Positions 28,336-39,180 of a stretch of DNA of 64,000 bases are shown piece by piece; position 1 is the first letter of the stretch; the number at the start of each line of letters is the position of its first letter. The position numbers were made by a program, and so were the translations under genes. Under the pieces are notes generated by a model, which was not told where the DNA came from, made no database searches, and saw only the letters and a list, made by a program, of their open reading frames with translations. Where the stretch lies: NCBI RefSeq assembly GCF_009720365.1, contig NZ_WBZD01000020.1, positions 62,001 to 126,000 on the forward strand. The letters run 5' to 3'. This DNA comes from Catellatospora paridis. GTDB lineage: Bacteria > Actinomycetota > Actinomycetes > Mycobacteriales > Micromonosporaceae.

Positions 28336-28650
28336 TCAGCGGCCGAGGACGGCGGCCGCGGCGGCGAGGCCGAAGGCGCCACCGGCGACGGCCGGCAGGA
28401 TGGTGACCGTGTCACCGTCGCTGATCTTGGCGTCGAGCGAGCCGAGGAAGCGCACGTCCTCGTCGTTGACGTAGATGTTCACGAAGCGGTGCAGGCCGCC
28501 CTCGGGCGTGATCAGCCGGCCGCGCAGGCCCGGGTATGCCCCGTCGAGGTTGGTGAGCAGCTCGGCAAGGCTCTCCCCGGCGCTGGAGACGGCCTTGGCG
28601 CCGCCGGTGTAGGAGCGCAGGATCGTGGGGATGCGAACGTCGATGGCCAT
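28336..28650 (-). CDS. cysO: Sulfur-carrier protein CysO with C-terminal extension past GlyGly
   Basis: 104 aa of the MoaD/ThiS ubiquitin-like fold. CysO normally ends in GlyGly, whose last carboxyl is thiolated. Here the GG motif (residues 90-91, in ILPAVAGG) is followed by 13 more residues, AFGLAAAAAVLGR, before the stop. Such a form would have to be cut to become active, and the neighbouring JAMM protease Mec is an obvious candidate. The gene is 65 bp after mec and 173 bp before cysM on the same strand. A strong AGGAGTTC ribosome site precedes it. Confidence 0.92.
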   Translation of the reverse strand: MAIDVRIPTILRSYTGGAKAVSSAGESLAELLTNLDGAYPGLRGRLITPEGGLHRFVNIYVNDEDVRFLGSLDAKISDGDTVTILPAVAGGAFGLAAAAAVLGR

Positions 28651-28715
28651 GGCAGAGAACTCCTGTAAGAAGAAAAAGTCGAACGGACGGTCGTCGGGAC
28701 TAGGGCGAGATCAGC

Positions 28716-29231
28716 TCAGCGCCGACACTCGTAGTCCACCGCCGCCGGGCTCTGCCCGAACATGAACGACTGCACGGCGTGCGGGTCGCCGTTCTCCTCG
28801 TAGCTCCGCATGGCGTCCATACTCTCACCAACGAGCTGGACCGGCTCCTCGGACACCTGCCCGTCCAGAATGCGGAACGAGCGGATCTCCGCGGTCTGCG
28901 GGTCGCGGGTCGAGACGAGAAGGTAGTGGGCGTTCGGTTCGCCCGCGTAGGAGACGTCGGTACGCGAGGGGTACGGCTCCGTCGCCGTGTGCGAGTGGTA
29001 GATCACCACCGGCTCCTCGTCGAGGTCGTCCATCTCCCGCCACACGCGCAGCTGCTCCGTCGAGTCGAAGCGGTAGAACGTGGTGGAACGCTCCGCGTTC
29101 TCCATCGGGATGTGGCGCGCCGCAGCGTCCGAACCCACGGGACCGGCCACGACACCGCAGGCCTCGTCCGGGTGGTCCCGGCGGGCGTGGGCGACGATCG
29201 CCTCGATGATCTCCCTGTGGATGGTCAGCAC
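28716..29231 (-). CDS. mec: JAMM/MPN+ metalloprotease Mec (M67 family)
   Basis: 171 aa. The JAMM zinc motif is HSH-x7-S-x2-D in YHSHTATEPYPSRTD, with the upstream Glu in DEACGVV. In mycobacteria Mec releases cysteine from the CysO-cysteine adduct. The usual actinobacterial protein is about 140-150 aa, so this one has a slightly longer C-terminus (MRSYEENGDPHAVQSFMFG). It is first in the mec-cysO-cysM set. It might also trim the extended CysO of this organism; that is inferred. Confidence 0.92.
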   Translation of the reverse strand: MLTIHREIIEAIVAHARRDHPDEACGVVAGPVGSDAAARHIPMENAERSTTFYRFDSTEQLRVWREMDDLDEEPVVIYHSHTATEPYPSRTDVSYAGEPNAHYLLVSTRDPQTAEIRSFRILDGQVSEEPVQLVGESMDAMRSYEENGDPHAVQSFMFGQSPAAVDYECRR

Positions 29232-29265
29232 GGCGACCAGCCTACCGATCCTCCCCCACCCACCG

Positions 29266-29311
29266 ACAGCCTTGTGATCCGTGCCATTACAGCCTTGTGA
29301 TCCGCGCCATT
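29266..29311. repeat. Two tandem 23-bp units
   Basis: The unit is ACAGCCTTGTGATCCGTGCC plus ATT, present twice with one difference (T or C). It lies just upstream of the mec start and borders the larger 120-bp tandem duplication. Confidence 0.9.
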
Positions 29312-29314
29312 ACA

Positions 29315-29544
29315 TGGCGCCCGCCTCCGCGGGCGCGGGGTTCGGCCCGGGAGGCCTCCCTTACCCGCCGGTCGCTCGTCCGCTGCGCGGACTTCCACTC
29401 CTGGCGGGTGCGGTCGGCGGCCGAACTGAGCTGCTGGCGCCCGCCTCCGCGGGCGCGGGGTTCGGCCCGGGAGGCCTCCCTTACCCGCCGGTCGCTCGTC
29501 CGCTGCGCGGACTTCCGCTCCTGGCGGGTGCGGTCGGCGGCCGA
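29315..29544. repeat. 120-bp tandem duplication in an intergenic region
   Basis: Two copies (from 29315 and from 29435) have a period of exactly 120 bp and are identical over about 110 bp except for one base (CCACTCC against CCGCTCC). Each copy contains several short palindromes (CGCCTCCGCGGGCG, GGGAGGCCTCCC, GTCCGCTGCGCGGAC). They fill the 324-bp gap between DUF2017 and mec. No gene is seen in the gap; reading frames through it are repeat-derived. Confidence 0.95.
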
Positions 29545-29555
29545 ACCCAGCCGCG

Positions 29556-30071
29556 CTAGCGCCGGAAGTCGGCGCCGATGACGGCTTCGAGGAGGGACTC
29601 CTGCAGGTAGCCGAGATAGGAGTAGACGCTGAGCTGGAACACGCGGGCCGAGCCGGCGTCCTGCTCCAGGGCCTCCTCCAGCTCGTACTCCACCACCGTG
29701 TCGTCGGTCAGCTCCAGCCGGATGCCGAGCGCGAGCCGGGCGTCGTTGATCGCCCGTAGCCACGCCTCGGCGGACTCGGTGTCCAGGCGCACCTCGCCCT
29801 TGCCGGCCTCCGGCAGCCCGGCCAGCACCGCGCCGGCCTGGTCGATCTTCGCGGTCTTCAGGTCGCCCTCGGTGAAGCGCCGGAACTCGGCAGAGTTCTT
29901 CACGTCCTCGGGGTACACGTCGGGGAACAGTCGTCCGACGACGGGGTCCTCGCGGTCGAAGCCGTCGGTCAGCAGACCTACGACCTCTTCGGCGACCTTG
30001 CGCAGTACCCGTACCTCGTCCTCGCGAAAGTCCGCCACGCATTCCGCGCCGACTCTGCGGAAGATCGTCAT
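29556..30071 (-). CDS. DUF2017 family protein
   Basis: 171 aa. The N-terminal EDEVRVLRKVAEEVVGLL segment, a FPDVYPED motif near residue 50 and the long alpha-helical rest match the actinobacterial DUF2017 family always found beside clpS. Its function is not known; the position suggests a link to ClpP-dependent proteolysis. The start ATG is 10 bp after the clpS stop, so the two are co-transcribed. The C-terminus ends next to a large tandem repeat. Confidence 0.88.
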   Translation of the reverse strand: MTIFRRVGAECVADFREDEVRVLRKVAEEVVGLLTDGFDREDPVVGRLFPDVYPEDVKNSAEFRRFTEGDLKTAKIDQAGAVLAGLPEAGKGEVRLDTESAEAWLRAINDARLALGIRLELTDDTVVEYELEEALEQDAGSARVFQLSVYSYLGYLQESLLEAVIGADFRR

Positions 30072-30081
30072 GCGCGCTCGC

Positions 30082-30384
30082 TCACTGTCTGTCGACCGTG
30101 GCCCACAGGCCGTACGTATGCAGCCTGCTGGCGTCGTGCTCCATGCGCTCGCGGGCGCCCGCCGACACGACGGCCCGGCCCTTCTGGTGCACGTCGAGCA
30201 TCAGCAGTTCGGCCTTGTCCCTGCTGTAACCGAAGAGCTGCTGGAAAACCCAGGTCACGTAGCTCATCAGGTTCACCGGATCGTTGTGCACGATGGTGAC
30301 CCAGGGTCGGGCGAATTCCGACGCTTCGTCTATGTCCGGTTTATCAACCGGAACTGTCTGTGGGGCGGCGGTCACGTCCCCCAT
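30082..30384 (-). CDS. clpS: ATP-dependent Clp protease adaptor ClpS
   Basis: 100 aa from the ATG at 30384. The conserved [19 protein letters not shown] block holds the N-degron pocket (Asn, Asp), and VHQKGRAVV and the C-terminal [13 protein letters not shown] are typical of actinobacterial ClpS. It delivers substrates with destabilising N-terminal residues to ClpC/ClpA. It is the first gene of the clpS-DUF2017 pair, divergent from pncB. Confidence 0.94.
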   Translation of the reverse strand: MGDVTAAPQTVPVDKPDIDEASEFARPWVTIVHNDPVNLMSYVTWVFQQLFGYSRDKAELLMLDVHQKGRAVVSAGARERMEHDASRLHTYGLWATVDRQ

Positions 30385-30443
30385 CCTACGAGTTGATTCG
30401 GGCAACACACAGGCACGAAGAAGTGCCGTCCTGGCGCGGTCGT

Positions 30444-30517
30444 CGCGATCTTGCCCGAACCGTCCCCGGCCAGGCCCGCCCCCGCATGTCACGGGGGACA
30501 TCTCCGCAAGATCGGGC
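30444..30517. repeat. Dispersed palindromic repeat, family R2 (copy c, diverged)
   Basis: Outer arms GTCGCGATCTTGC and GCAAGATCGGGC match families copies at 17657 and 23060, but the core differs and includes its own CCCGCATGTCACGGG-type sequence. It lies in the divergent promoter gap between clpS and pncB. Confidence 0.65.
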
Positions 30518-30536
30518 AAGGCCATAGGGTGTGGGG

Positions 30537-31829
30537 ATGCATGCAGGGGCGCCGAGTCTGCTGACGGACCACTACGAGCTGACCATGATCAGCGCAGCGC
30601 TGCGCGACGGCACGGCCCACCGCCGCAGCGTTTTCGAGGTCTTCGCCCGGCGGTTGCCGCAGGGTCGGCGCTACGGCGTGGTCGCCGGCACCGGCCGCCT
30701 GCTGGAGCAGCTCGCCGCGTTCAGATTTCACCCGGACGAGGTAGGTTTCCTGCGCGACCGGGGCGTCGTCGACGAACAGACCGCGGCCTGGCTGGCCGAC
30801 TACCGCTTCCGCGGCGACCTCGACGGATATGCCGAGGGCGAGCTCTTCTTCCCCGGCTCCCCCGTGCTGACGGTGTCCGGCACGTTCGCCGAGTGCGTGG
30901 TGCTGGAGACGCTGATCCTGTCGGTCCTCAACCACGACTGCGCGATCGCCGCGGCCGCGGCCCGCATGGTCACCGCGGCCCGGGGCCGCCCGCTGATCGA
31001 GATGGGCTCGCGCCGGGCGCACGAGGAGGCCGCGGTGGCCGCCGCCCGTGCCGCCTACCTGGCCGGTTTCGCCTCGACCTCGAACCTGGCCGCGGGCCTG
31101 CGCTACGGCATCCCCACCGCGGGCACCGCCGCGCACGCCTTCACGCTGCTGCACGACGACGAGAAGGCGGCGTTCGCCTCGCAGGTCGCGGCGCTGGGCG
31201 AGCAGACCACACTGCTCGTCGACACGTACGACATCAGCCAGGGCATCCGCAACGCGATCGCGGTCGCCGGCCCCGGCCTGCGCGCGGTACGCATCGACTC
31301 GGGCGACCTGTCGGTGCTGGCCGCACAGTCGCGCGCGCTGCTCGACGAGCTGGGCGCGCCCGACGTGAAGATCGTCGTCAGCGGTGACCTGGACGAGTAC
31401 GCCATCGCCGCGCTCGCCGCCGAGCCGGTCGACGTGTACGGGGCGGGCACCGCGGTGGTGACCGGCTCCGGCGCGCCGACCGCGGGCCTGGTCTACAAGC
31501 TGGTCGAAGTGGACGGCCGCCCGGTGGTCAAGCGCTCCGAGAACAAGGCGACCGTGGGCGGGCGCAAGACGGCGTACCGCCGGCACAAGCCGACCGGGAC
31601 CGCGGTCGAGGAGATCGTGCTGTCCCAGCAGGCCACGCCCCCGGCGCAGCCCGGCGACCGGCTGCTGCAGCGCCCGTTCGTGCGCGGCGGCGAGTTCGTC
31701 GCGGACCTGCCCACCCTGGCCGACAGCCGCGCCCACCTGCGGGACTGTCTGATCACGATCCCGTGGGAGGGCCTGAAGCTGTCCGCGGGCGACCCCGCGG
31801 TGCCGGTGACGGTGACCACCGCCACGTGA
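30537..31829 (+). CDS. pncB: Nicotinate phosphoribosyltransferase
   Basis: 430 aa from the ATG at 30537; a GTG two codons earlier is also possible. Hallmarks are [10 protein letters not shown] at the N-terminus, [20 protein letters not shown], the VDTYD-type PRPP region and IRIDSGDL-like VRIDSGDLS. It joins nicotinate to PRPP, the committed step of NAD salvage. The nicotinamidase gene follows 80 bp later, so together they turn nicotinamide into nicotinate mononucleotide. The position next to clpS is conserved in actinobacteria. Confidence 0.95.
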   Translation: MHAGAPSLLTDHYELTMISAALRDGTAHRRSVFEVFARRLPQGRRYGVVAGTGRLLEQLAAFRFHPDEVGFLRDRGVVDEQTAAWLADYRFRGDLDGYAEGELFFPGSPVLTVSGTFAECVVLETLILSVLNHDCAIAAAAARMVTAARGRPLIEMGSRRAHEEAAVAAARAAYLAGFASTSNLAAGLRYGIPTAGTAAHAFTLLHDDEKAAFASQVAALGEQTTLLVDTYDISQGIRNAIAVAGPGLRAVRIDSGDLSVLAAQSRALLDELGAPDVKIVVSGDLDEYAIAALAAEPVDVYGAGTAVVTGSGAPTAGLVYKLVEVDGRPVVKRSENKATVGGRKTAYRRHKPTGTAVEEIVLSQQATPPAQPGDRLLQRPFVRGGEFVADLPTLADSRAHLRDCLITIPWEGLKLSAGDPAVPVTVTTAT

Positions 31830-31908
31830 TCGTTGCGGGACGGCGCTGACCGGAGCAGCATGGGCAGCGGTGGGAAGGCACCACCGTTGACTGTCCGGGG
31901 AGGCGGCC

Positions 31909-32484
31909 ATGGCCCGCGCACTGATCATCGTCGACGTGCAGAACGACTTCTGCGAGGGCGGCTCGCTGCCCGTGGCGGGCGGGGCGGCGGTGGCGGTCGG
32001 GGTGTCGGCGCACCTGGCCCAGGACGAGGGCGCGTCGCCGCGCCGCTGGGACCACATCGTCGCCACCAAGGACCACCACCAGGACCCGGGCGGGCACTTC
32101 GGCAACCCGCCGGACTACTCCAGCAGCTGGCCGGTGCACTGTGTCGCGGATACCTTCGGCGAGCAGTTCCACCCCGCGCTGGACACCGACCGGATCGAGG
32201 CGATCTTCCTCAAGGGCGAGTACGCCGCGGCGTACTCGGGGTTCGAGGGGCAGAGCAGCGGCATCGGCCTGGCGGCCTGGCTGCGCATGCGCGACGTGAC
32301 CGAGGTGGACGTGGTGGGCATCGCCACCGACCACTGTGTACGGGCGACCGCGCTGGACGCGGCCCGCGAGGGCTTCGCGACCACGGTGCTGCTCGACCTG
32401 ACCGCCGGCGTCGCTCCGGAATCGACGAAGCTCGCCCTCGCGACCCTCCGCGAGTCCGGTGTGGAGATCGCCAACGCGAGCTGA
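31909..32484 (+). CDS. pncA: Nicotinamidase (isochorismatase family)
   Basis: 191 aa with GGGGAGG before the ATG. The catalytic triad is visible as Asp in IIVDVQNDFC, Lys in FLKGEYAAAYSGF and Cys in IATDHCVRATALDA; the metal site follows KDHHQDPGGHF. It converts nicotinamide to nicotinate. It acts just before the product of pncB and probably shares its transcript. Confidence 0.95.
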   Translation: MARALIIVDVQNDFCEGGSLPVAGGAAVAVGVSAHLAQDEGASPRRWDHIVATKDHHQDPGGHFGNPPDYSSSWPVHCVADTFGEQFHPALDTDRIEAIFLKGEYAAAYSGFEGQSSGIGLAAWLRMRDVTEVDVVGIATDHCVRATALDAAREGFATTVLLDLTAGVAPESTKLALATLRESGVEIANAS

Positions 32485-32602
32485 AATCCCTGTTCAGAAG
32501 CCCTTAAAGGATGTTTTAGGTAAACGCTCTTCCATTTTAAGGAAAGTTAACTTAATGTTTGGCCGCATCGGGGGGATAGGTGTCAATCATTAAGGGAGAG
32601 CC

Positions 32603-34240
<1,638 letters not shown>

Positions 34241-34253
34241 TCCAGCAGGGCTG

Positions 34254-34298
34254 GGCGGCCCGTCGGAACCTCGGGGTTCCGGCGGGCCGCCGCCTTTT
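34254..34298 (+). terminator. Rho-independent terminator of the chitinase gene
   Basis: Arms beginning GGCGGCCCG and ending CGGGCCGCC (34254-34291), with an inner CGGAACC/GGTTCCG stem, are followed by CGCCTTTT. One of the few classical terminators with a T run in this window. Confidence 0.9.
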
Positions 34299-34400
34299 CG
34301 CGCCCCGGCGCGGTGACGGAACTAACCCCGTTGACCACCGTTAATCACTGACGCGCCGTCGGGGGGCTCGGGCAGGATGGGCGCGGAGGTAAAGACCGCA

Positions 34401-35732
34401 ATGACCATCGAGCCTTACCGCAAGATCCTCGGACTCCCCGGCGTACGCGCGCTGATGCTGGTGGGGTTGGTGGCTCGTGTCCCGGTCATCGCCGCAGGCA
34501 TCGTGCTGACGCTGCACGTCGTCAACACCATGCACCTCGGCTACGCCCAGGCCGGTCTCGTCGGCACCGCCTCCACCCTCGGCTCCGCGATCGGCTCCCC
34601 GCTGGCCGGACGGCTGCTCGACCGGCACGGCCTGCGCCCGGTGCTGATCGTCACCACCGCGGCCCAGGCATTGTTCTGGAGCATCGCCCCGCAGCTGAGC
34701 TACCACGTCCTGCTGGTCGGTGCGCTGGTCGCCGGCGTGCTCGGCCTGCCCGTGTTCAGCCTGGTCCGGCAGTGCATCGCCGCGCTCATCCCGGCCGACC
34801 AGCGCCGCCCCGGGTTCGCCCTGGACTCCATGGCGGTCGAGCTGTCCTACATGCTCGCCCCCGCGGCCGCCGTCGCCGCGGTGACCGCCTTCGGCAGCCG
34901 CCCCACCATGTACGCCGTCGGCATCGGCGTGGTCGGCGCGGGCCTGGCGCTGATCGCCCTCAACCCGCCGACCCGCTCCGCGGCGGAGCAGGCCAACCCG
35001 CAGGCCGCGGTGCCGCGCCGGCAGTGGCTGCGGCCGCGCCTGTTCGCGCTGCTGTCGATCACCGCGGTGCTGACGTTCGTGCTCACCGCCACCGACCTGA
35101 CCCTGATCGCCACGCTCAAGGGCAGCGGCCAGGAGACCTGGATCGGCCTGGTCATCGCCGTGTGGTGCGGCTACTCCCTGATCGGCGGCTTCGTCTACGG
35201 CGCACTGCACCGCAGCATCTCGCCGCTGCTGCTGGCCGGGGTCATGAGCGCGCTGACCATCCCGCTCGGCCTGGTCGGCGGCGGCTGGTGGTGGCTGCTG
35301 CTCGCGCTGATCCCGGCGGGCGTGCTGTGCGCGCCGTCGCTGTCGGCCACCATCGACACGATGAGCCAGTGGGTGCCGTCGGCCGCCCGCGGCGAGGCGA
35401 TGGGCCTGCACGGCACCGCGCTGACGATCGGCGTGGCCGCGGGCGCGCCGTTCGCCGGGACGATCATCGACGGGTACGGCCCCGGCTGGGCGTTCGCCGC
35501 CACCGGCACCGCCGGCGTGCTGCTGGTCCTGATCGCGCTCCCGTTCTGGCGGCTGGCCGGCGCGGGTGTCCGCACGGACGAGCCCGTCGCGACGGCGGCG
35601 GCCGACGGCGCGGACGCGGAGTCGGCCTGGGAGGGCTCCCTGCTCGCCGACGCCGCCATCTCAGGCGCAGCGCCAACCATGCCCACACTCGACGCGGCGA
35701 ACACCTCCCGCACCCCCGCCACCCACCGCTGA
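34401..35732 (+). CDS. MFS transporter
   Basis: 443 aa from the ATG at 34401, which has GGAGG 13 bases upstream; an earlier ATG (34377) lacks a ribosome site. Twelve predicted helices lie in two halves of six with a central loop near 195. The GRLLDRHGLRP sequence after helix 2 is the usual MFS loop motif. The substrate cannot be told from sequence; an efflux role is likely for such small actinomycete MFS proteins. The C-terminal 50 residues are polar. Confidence 0.85.
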   Translation: MTIEPYRKILGLPGVRALMLVGLVARVPVIAAGIVLTLHVVNTMHLGYAQAGLVGTASTLGSAIGSPLAGRLLDRHGLRPVLIVTTAAQALFWSIAPQLSYHVLLVGALVAGVLGLPVFSLVRQCIAALIPADQRRPGFALDSMAVELSYMLAPAAAVAAVTAFGSRPTMYAVGIGVVGAGLALIALNPPTRSAAEQANPQAAVPRRQWLRPRLFALLSITAVLTFVLTATDLTLIATLKGSGQETWIGLVIAVWCGYSLIGGFVYGALHRSISPLLLAGVMSALTIPLGLVGGGWWWLLLALIPAGVLCAPSLSATIDTMSQWVPSAARGEAMGLHGTALTIGVAAGAPFAGTIIDGYGPGWAFAATGTAGVLLVLIALPFWRLAGAGVRTDEPVATAAADGADAESAWEGSLLADAAISGAAPTMPTLDAANTSRTPATHR

Positions 35733-35735
35733 CGA

Positions 35736-35818
35736 AAGGAAGGGCGCCGTCGGATCGCGTCAGCGAGATGAGCAGCTGCTCAGTACATCGCTAGGCGTTG
35801 TAGAAGGTGCCCTTCCCC
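35736..35818. repeat. Dispersed palindromic repeat, family R1 (copy c), at the nei 3' end
   Basis: About 83 bp from AAGGAAGGGCGCC to GAAGGTGCCCTTCC, with the core TCGCGTCAGCGAGATGAGCA and CTGCTCAG. It is clearly related to copies a and d. Its right arm encodes the last residues of the convergent nei gene (GKGTFYNA) and supplies the TAG stop. Confidence 0.85.
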
Positions 35819-36618
35819 ACCGCGTCGGCGGGTGCGGGCTGGCAGCGCGGGCACCAGTAGGTGATGCGTTCGCCGTCACCGTCCTTCTTGGCGATCGGGC
35901 CGTTGCAGCGGCGGCAGGGCTGGGCGCGGCGGCCGTACACGTAGCTGGTCTCGCCGCGGTGCAGCGATCCGGTGGTGGACTGGGTCCAGCGGCCCCGGTT
36001 GGCCGCCAGCAGCCGCTGGCCGAGCGTCACCATGCCGGGCAGGTCGGGCACGTCGCCGACCGGGGTCCACGGCCACACGCCGCGCAGGAACAGCAGCTCG
36101 CACTTGTAGAGGTTGCCGATCCCGGCGAGATTGCGCTGGTCGAGCAGCGCCTCGGCGACGGGGCGGGCGGGGGCGGCCGACAGCCGCCGCACCGCCTCCG
36201 CGGGATCCCAGTCGGGCCCGAGCAGGTCGGGGCCGAGGTGGCCGACCAGCTCCGGCTCCCGCGCGGTCGGCACGAGTTGGAGGTCGTGCAGGTGATATCC
36301 GACGGCGACGGATTTCTCGGTGCGCAGCACGACCCGGATCAGATGCGCGGGCCGACCCGCCCAGCGCTCGCCTGGGGCGTACACCCGCCAGGCCCCCTCC
36401 ATGCGCAGGTGCGAGTGCAACGTCAGCTCGCGGTGCCGGGGCGATACCAGCCGCAGCAGCAGGTGCTTGCCCCGGCTCAGCGACTCGGCCACCCGGTAAC
36501 CCGCCAGGTCGACGGTGGCCAGGTGCGGCACGCGGAAGTCCGACCCGGTCAGCTCCGCGTCCTCCAGCCCGTCCCGCAGCACCTTGGCGGTGTTCCAGAC
36601 GGTGTCCCCTTCCGGCAT
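35791..36618 (-). CDS. nei: Fpg/Nei family DNA glycosylase (endonuclease VIII-like)
   Basis: 275 aa from the ATG at 36618. The mature N-terminus PEGD carries the catalytic proline and glutamate. The helix-two-turn-helix motif is LLDQRNLAGIGNLYKCE, and a C-terminal zinc finger C-x2-C-x16-C-x2-C (CRRC...CPRC) is intact. It removes oxidised pyrimidines and cuts the abasic site. The protein ends GKGTFYNA inside an R1 repeat, which also provides the stop codon, so its original end was probably different. Confidence 0.92.
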   Translation of the reverse strand: MPEGDTVWNTAKVLRDGLEDAELTGSDFRVPHLATVDLAGYRVAESLSRGKHLLLRLVSPRHRELTLHSHLRMEGAWRVYAPGERWAGRPAHLIRVVLRTEKSVAVGYHLHDLQLVPTAREPELVGHLGPDLLGPDWDPAEAVRRLSAAPARPVAEALLDQRNLAGIGNLYKCELLFLRGVWPWTPVGDVPDLPGMVTLGQRLLAANRGRWTQSTTGSLHRGETSYVYGRRAQPCRRCNGPIAKKDGDGERITYWCPRCQPAPADAVGKGTFYNA

Positions 36619-36650
36619 GGCTCCATCCTGCCCCACCGCCCGCCCACTTT

Positions 36651-36711
36651 GTTGATCATGAGGTTGTGGCAGCGACACGCCGCCGAACACGGCCATAAGT
36701 TCATGATCAAC
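36651..36711. repeat. 61-bp palindromic repeat, family R3 (copy c)
   Basis: It starts GTTGATCATGAGGTTGTGG and ends CATAAGTTCATGATCAAC, with GACACGCCGCCGAAC in the core. It is the same length as the copies at 21733 and 27038 and lies between nei and ctaD. Confidence 0.9.
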
Positions 36712-36719
36712 CCAAAAGG

Positions 36720-36756
36720 CAGGGGCCCGGGCCGCTGGAAGCGGACCGGGCCCCTG
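36720..36756 (-). terminator. Terminator hairpin after ctaD
   Basis: Arms CAGGGGCCCGG (36720-36730) and CCGGGCCCCTG (36746-36756) pair perfectly. On the minus strand a TTTT run (36718-36715) follows within a few bases, as expected for the end of ctaD. Confidence 0.8.
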
Positions 36757-36773
36757 GGTGGGTCGGGTGAGGA

Positions 36774-38498
36774 TCAGACCTCGTGGTCGCCGCCGTGGCG
36801 ACCGTGGGAGTAGCTGGGGGCCTCGATGACGGGGGCCTTGGTGCCGGTGGAGATGGCCAGGTGGGGGAACTTGGCGTCGAATGCGGGGCGCTCCGAGCGG
36901 ATGCGGGGCATGCGGTCGAAGTTGCGCAGCGGCGGCGGGCAGCTCGTCGCCCACTCCAGCGAGTTGCCGTGGCCCCACGGGTCGTCGACGGTCACCAGCG
37001 GGCCGGTGCGGTACGACTTCCACACGTTGTAGAGGAACGGCAGCGTGGACGCGCCCAGGATGAACGCGCCGACGGTGGAGAACGCGTTCAGGAACGTGAA
37101 GCCGTCCGACGGCAGGTAGTCGGCGTACCGGCGGGGCATGCCCTCGGCGCCCAGCCAGTGCTGCACCAGGAAGGTCCAGTTGAAGCCGATCACGGTCAGC
37201 CAGAAGTGCACCTTGCCGAGCTTCTCGTCGAGCATCCGGCCGAACATCTTCGGGAACCAGAAGTAGACGCCGGAGTACACGGCGAACACGATGGTGCCGA
37301 AGAGCACGTAGTGGAAGTGCGCGACGACGAAGTACGAGTCCGAGACGTGGAAGTCGATCGGCGGGCTGGCCAGCAGCACGCCCGACAGGCCGCCGAAGAG
37401 GAAGATCGCGAGGAAGCCGATGGCGAACAGCATCGGTGTCTCGAACGTTATCTGCCCTCGCCACATGGTGCCGATCCAGTTGAAGAACTTCATACCGGTG
37501 GGCACGGCGATCAGGAAGCTCAGGAACGAGAAGAACGGCAGCAGCACCTGGCCGGTGGCGAACATGTGGTGCGCCCACACGCTCATCGACAGGGCGGCGA
37601 TCAGCAGGGTCGCGGCGACCAGACCGGTGTAACCGAAGATCGGCTTGCGGCTGAAGACCGGGATGACCTCGGAGATGATGCCGAAGAACGGCAGCGCGAC
37701 GATGTACACCTCAGGGTGGCCGAAGAACCAGAAGAGGTGCTGCCACAGCATGGGGCCGCCGGTGGCGGGGTCGAACACGTGCGCGCCGAGGCGGCGGTCG
37801 GCCAGCAGGGCCAGCAGCGCGGCGGCCAGCAGCGGGAAGACCATGATCACGAGCAGGCTGGTGACCAGGATGTTCCAGGTCATGATCGACATGCGGAACA
37901 TCGTCATGCCGGGCGCGCGCAGGGTCAGGATCGTCGTGATCATGTTGACCGCGCCGAGGATGGTGCCCAGACCCGACAGCACCAGGCCGGCGATCCACAT
38001 GTCCGCGCCGATGCCGGGCGAGTTGATCGCGTCATTCAGCGGCGCGTACGCGAACCAGCCGAAGTCGGCCGCGCCACCCGGCGTGATGAACCCGGCGGTC
38101 GCCAGGCTCGCGCCGAACAGGTAGAGCCAGTACGCGAAGGAGTTCAGTCGCGGGAACGACACGTCGGGCGCGCCGATCTGGATCGGCACCACGAAGTTCG
38201 CGAACGCGAACACGATCGGCGTCGCGAAGAACAGCAGCATGATCGTGCCGTGCATGGTGAACAGCTGGTTGTACTGCTCCGGGGAGAGGTACTGCATGCC
38301 CGGCGCGGCCAGCTCGGCGCGCATGAGCAGCGCCATCAGACCGCCGATCAGGAAGAACACGAAGGCGGTGACCATGTACATGATCCCGATCTGCTTCGCA
38401 TCCGTGGTGCGCAGCAGGCGGGCGATCGCGGAACCCTTGACCTGCTTGCGCACGGGGTAGGGCCGGGTCGCGATCGGCTGCGGTGCGACGGTGGTCAC
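36774..38498 (-). CDS. ctaD: Cytochrome c oxidase subunit I (aa3 type)
   Basis: 574 aa from a GTG with AGGAGGCC upstream; the frame is open further but without similarity. Twelve membrane helices. Haem and copper ligands are visible in [25 protein letters not shown] (the His-Pro-Glu-Val-Tyr cross-link site), [10 protein letters not shown] and [11 protein letters not shown]. It is the catalytic subunit that reduces oxygen with electrons from cytochrome c in the bc1-aa3 chain. The other subunits are not in this window, as is usual for ctaD in actinobacteria. Confidence 0.97.
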   Translation of the reverse strand: MTTVAPQPIATRPYPVRKQVKGSAIARLLRTTDAKQIGIMYMVTAFVFFLIGGLMALLMRAELAAPGMQYLSPEQYNQLFTMHGTIMLLFFATPIVFAFANFVVPIQIGAPDVSFPRLNSFAYWLYLFGASLATAGFITPGGAADFGWFAYAPLNDAINSPGIGADMWIAGLVLSGLGTILGAVNMITTILTLRAPGMTMFRMSIMTWNILVTSLLVIMVFPLLAAALLALLADRRLGAHVFDPATGGPMLWQHLFWFFGHPEVYIVALPFFGIISEVIPVFSRKPIFGYTGLVAATLLIAALSMSVWAHHMFATGQVLLPFFSFLSFLIAVPTGMKFFNWIGTMWRGQITFETPMLFAIGFLAIFLFGGLSGVLLASPPIDFHVSDSYFVVAHFHYVLFGTIVFAVYSGVYFWFPKMFGRMLDEKLGKVHFWLTVIGFNWTFLVQHWLGAEGMPRRYADYLPSDGFTFLNAFSTVGAFILGASTLPFLYNVWKSYRTGPLVTVDDPWGHGNSLEWATSCPPPLRNFDRMPRIRSERPAFDAKFPHLAISTGTKAPVIEAPSYSHGRHGGDHEV

Positions 38499-38782
38499 GT
38501 CTGGCCTCCTGTAGCTGGCCCGGCTGCTCGCGACGCCCCACTCTCGCGTCGCCACCCGGATTGATCATTCGAGGCGTACCTCGGAGGCAGAATAATCCTT
38601 CGCAGGCGACCCCGGAGCACGGGGTGCCCAGGCCGCGCCGAACTCTGTCATGCGGAGCCCGCTCCGCGGCCTTAATCGGTCGTCCATCCTCCGCTGCGCT
38701 CCGGATGTACACCGAGCGGCCGCTCCGACGGGCTCCTTGGTGGTGCGGGGCCCGCCGGAGCGTCGCACGTGGACGTGGCCGG

Positions 38783-39073
38783 TCAGCGTGTGCCGGCCGA
38801 CGCGCCGAGGTTGAACTCGATCGCACCGGCCGCGACGGCGCCCAGCGCCAGCAGGATCACGCCCCAGCCGATGAGCCGGTCGGCGGCGTTGATGCGGTGC
38901 AGCCAGCGCGAGAACCTGTTGCCGTTGGTGGTGGCGGTCCCGCCCAGGGGGTCCGTGCCGGCCGGGGTGCCGGCCGGGTCGGGGGTGAGCGTCTTGACCA
39001 CGGTCACCGTGGCTCCGGCCAGGACGAGCAGGGTGCCCAGCACGGCCAGCAGGCCGGCGATCCATTCCTTCAT
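38783..39073 (-). CDS. Small two-helix membrane protein, unknown function
   Basis: 96 aa from the ATG at 39073, which is six bases after GGGAGG; the ATG at 39079 is too close to the ribosome site and longer starts lack one. Two hydrophobic helices (about 5-30 and 68-90) flank a polar loop rich in Thr and Pro. No family is recognised. It is divergent from the molybdoenzyme gene and separated from ctaD by 284 bp in which nothing is recognised. Confidence 0.6.
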   Translation of the reverse strand: MKEWIAGLLAVLGTLLVLAGATVTVVKTLTPDPAGTPAGTDPLGGTATTNGNRFSRWLHRINAADRLIGWGVILLALGAVAAGAIEFNLGASAGTR

Positions 39074-39180
39074 GATCATCCTCCCCACGAGGGACGTCGC
39101 CGGTCGGGGCGCCGGCGAACGACTCAGGTTAGACCTGAGCTCGGCTGGGCGATGCAACCTGGACGTGAGATCGTTTGAAC

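Noticed and set aside
29315-29544. Possible CRISPR array
   Set aside because: There are only two units of 120 bp with no spacers, and no cas genes are visible.
29281-29559. Apparent duplicated protein domain in the 29.3-29.55 kb gap
   Set aside because: The repeated residues come only from the 120-bp DNA duplication; there is no ribosome site or known family in either strand.
32490-32602. DasR-type operator before the chitinase gene
   Set aside because: The AT-rich promoter region contains no palindrome resembling the known DasR site.
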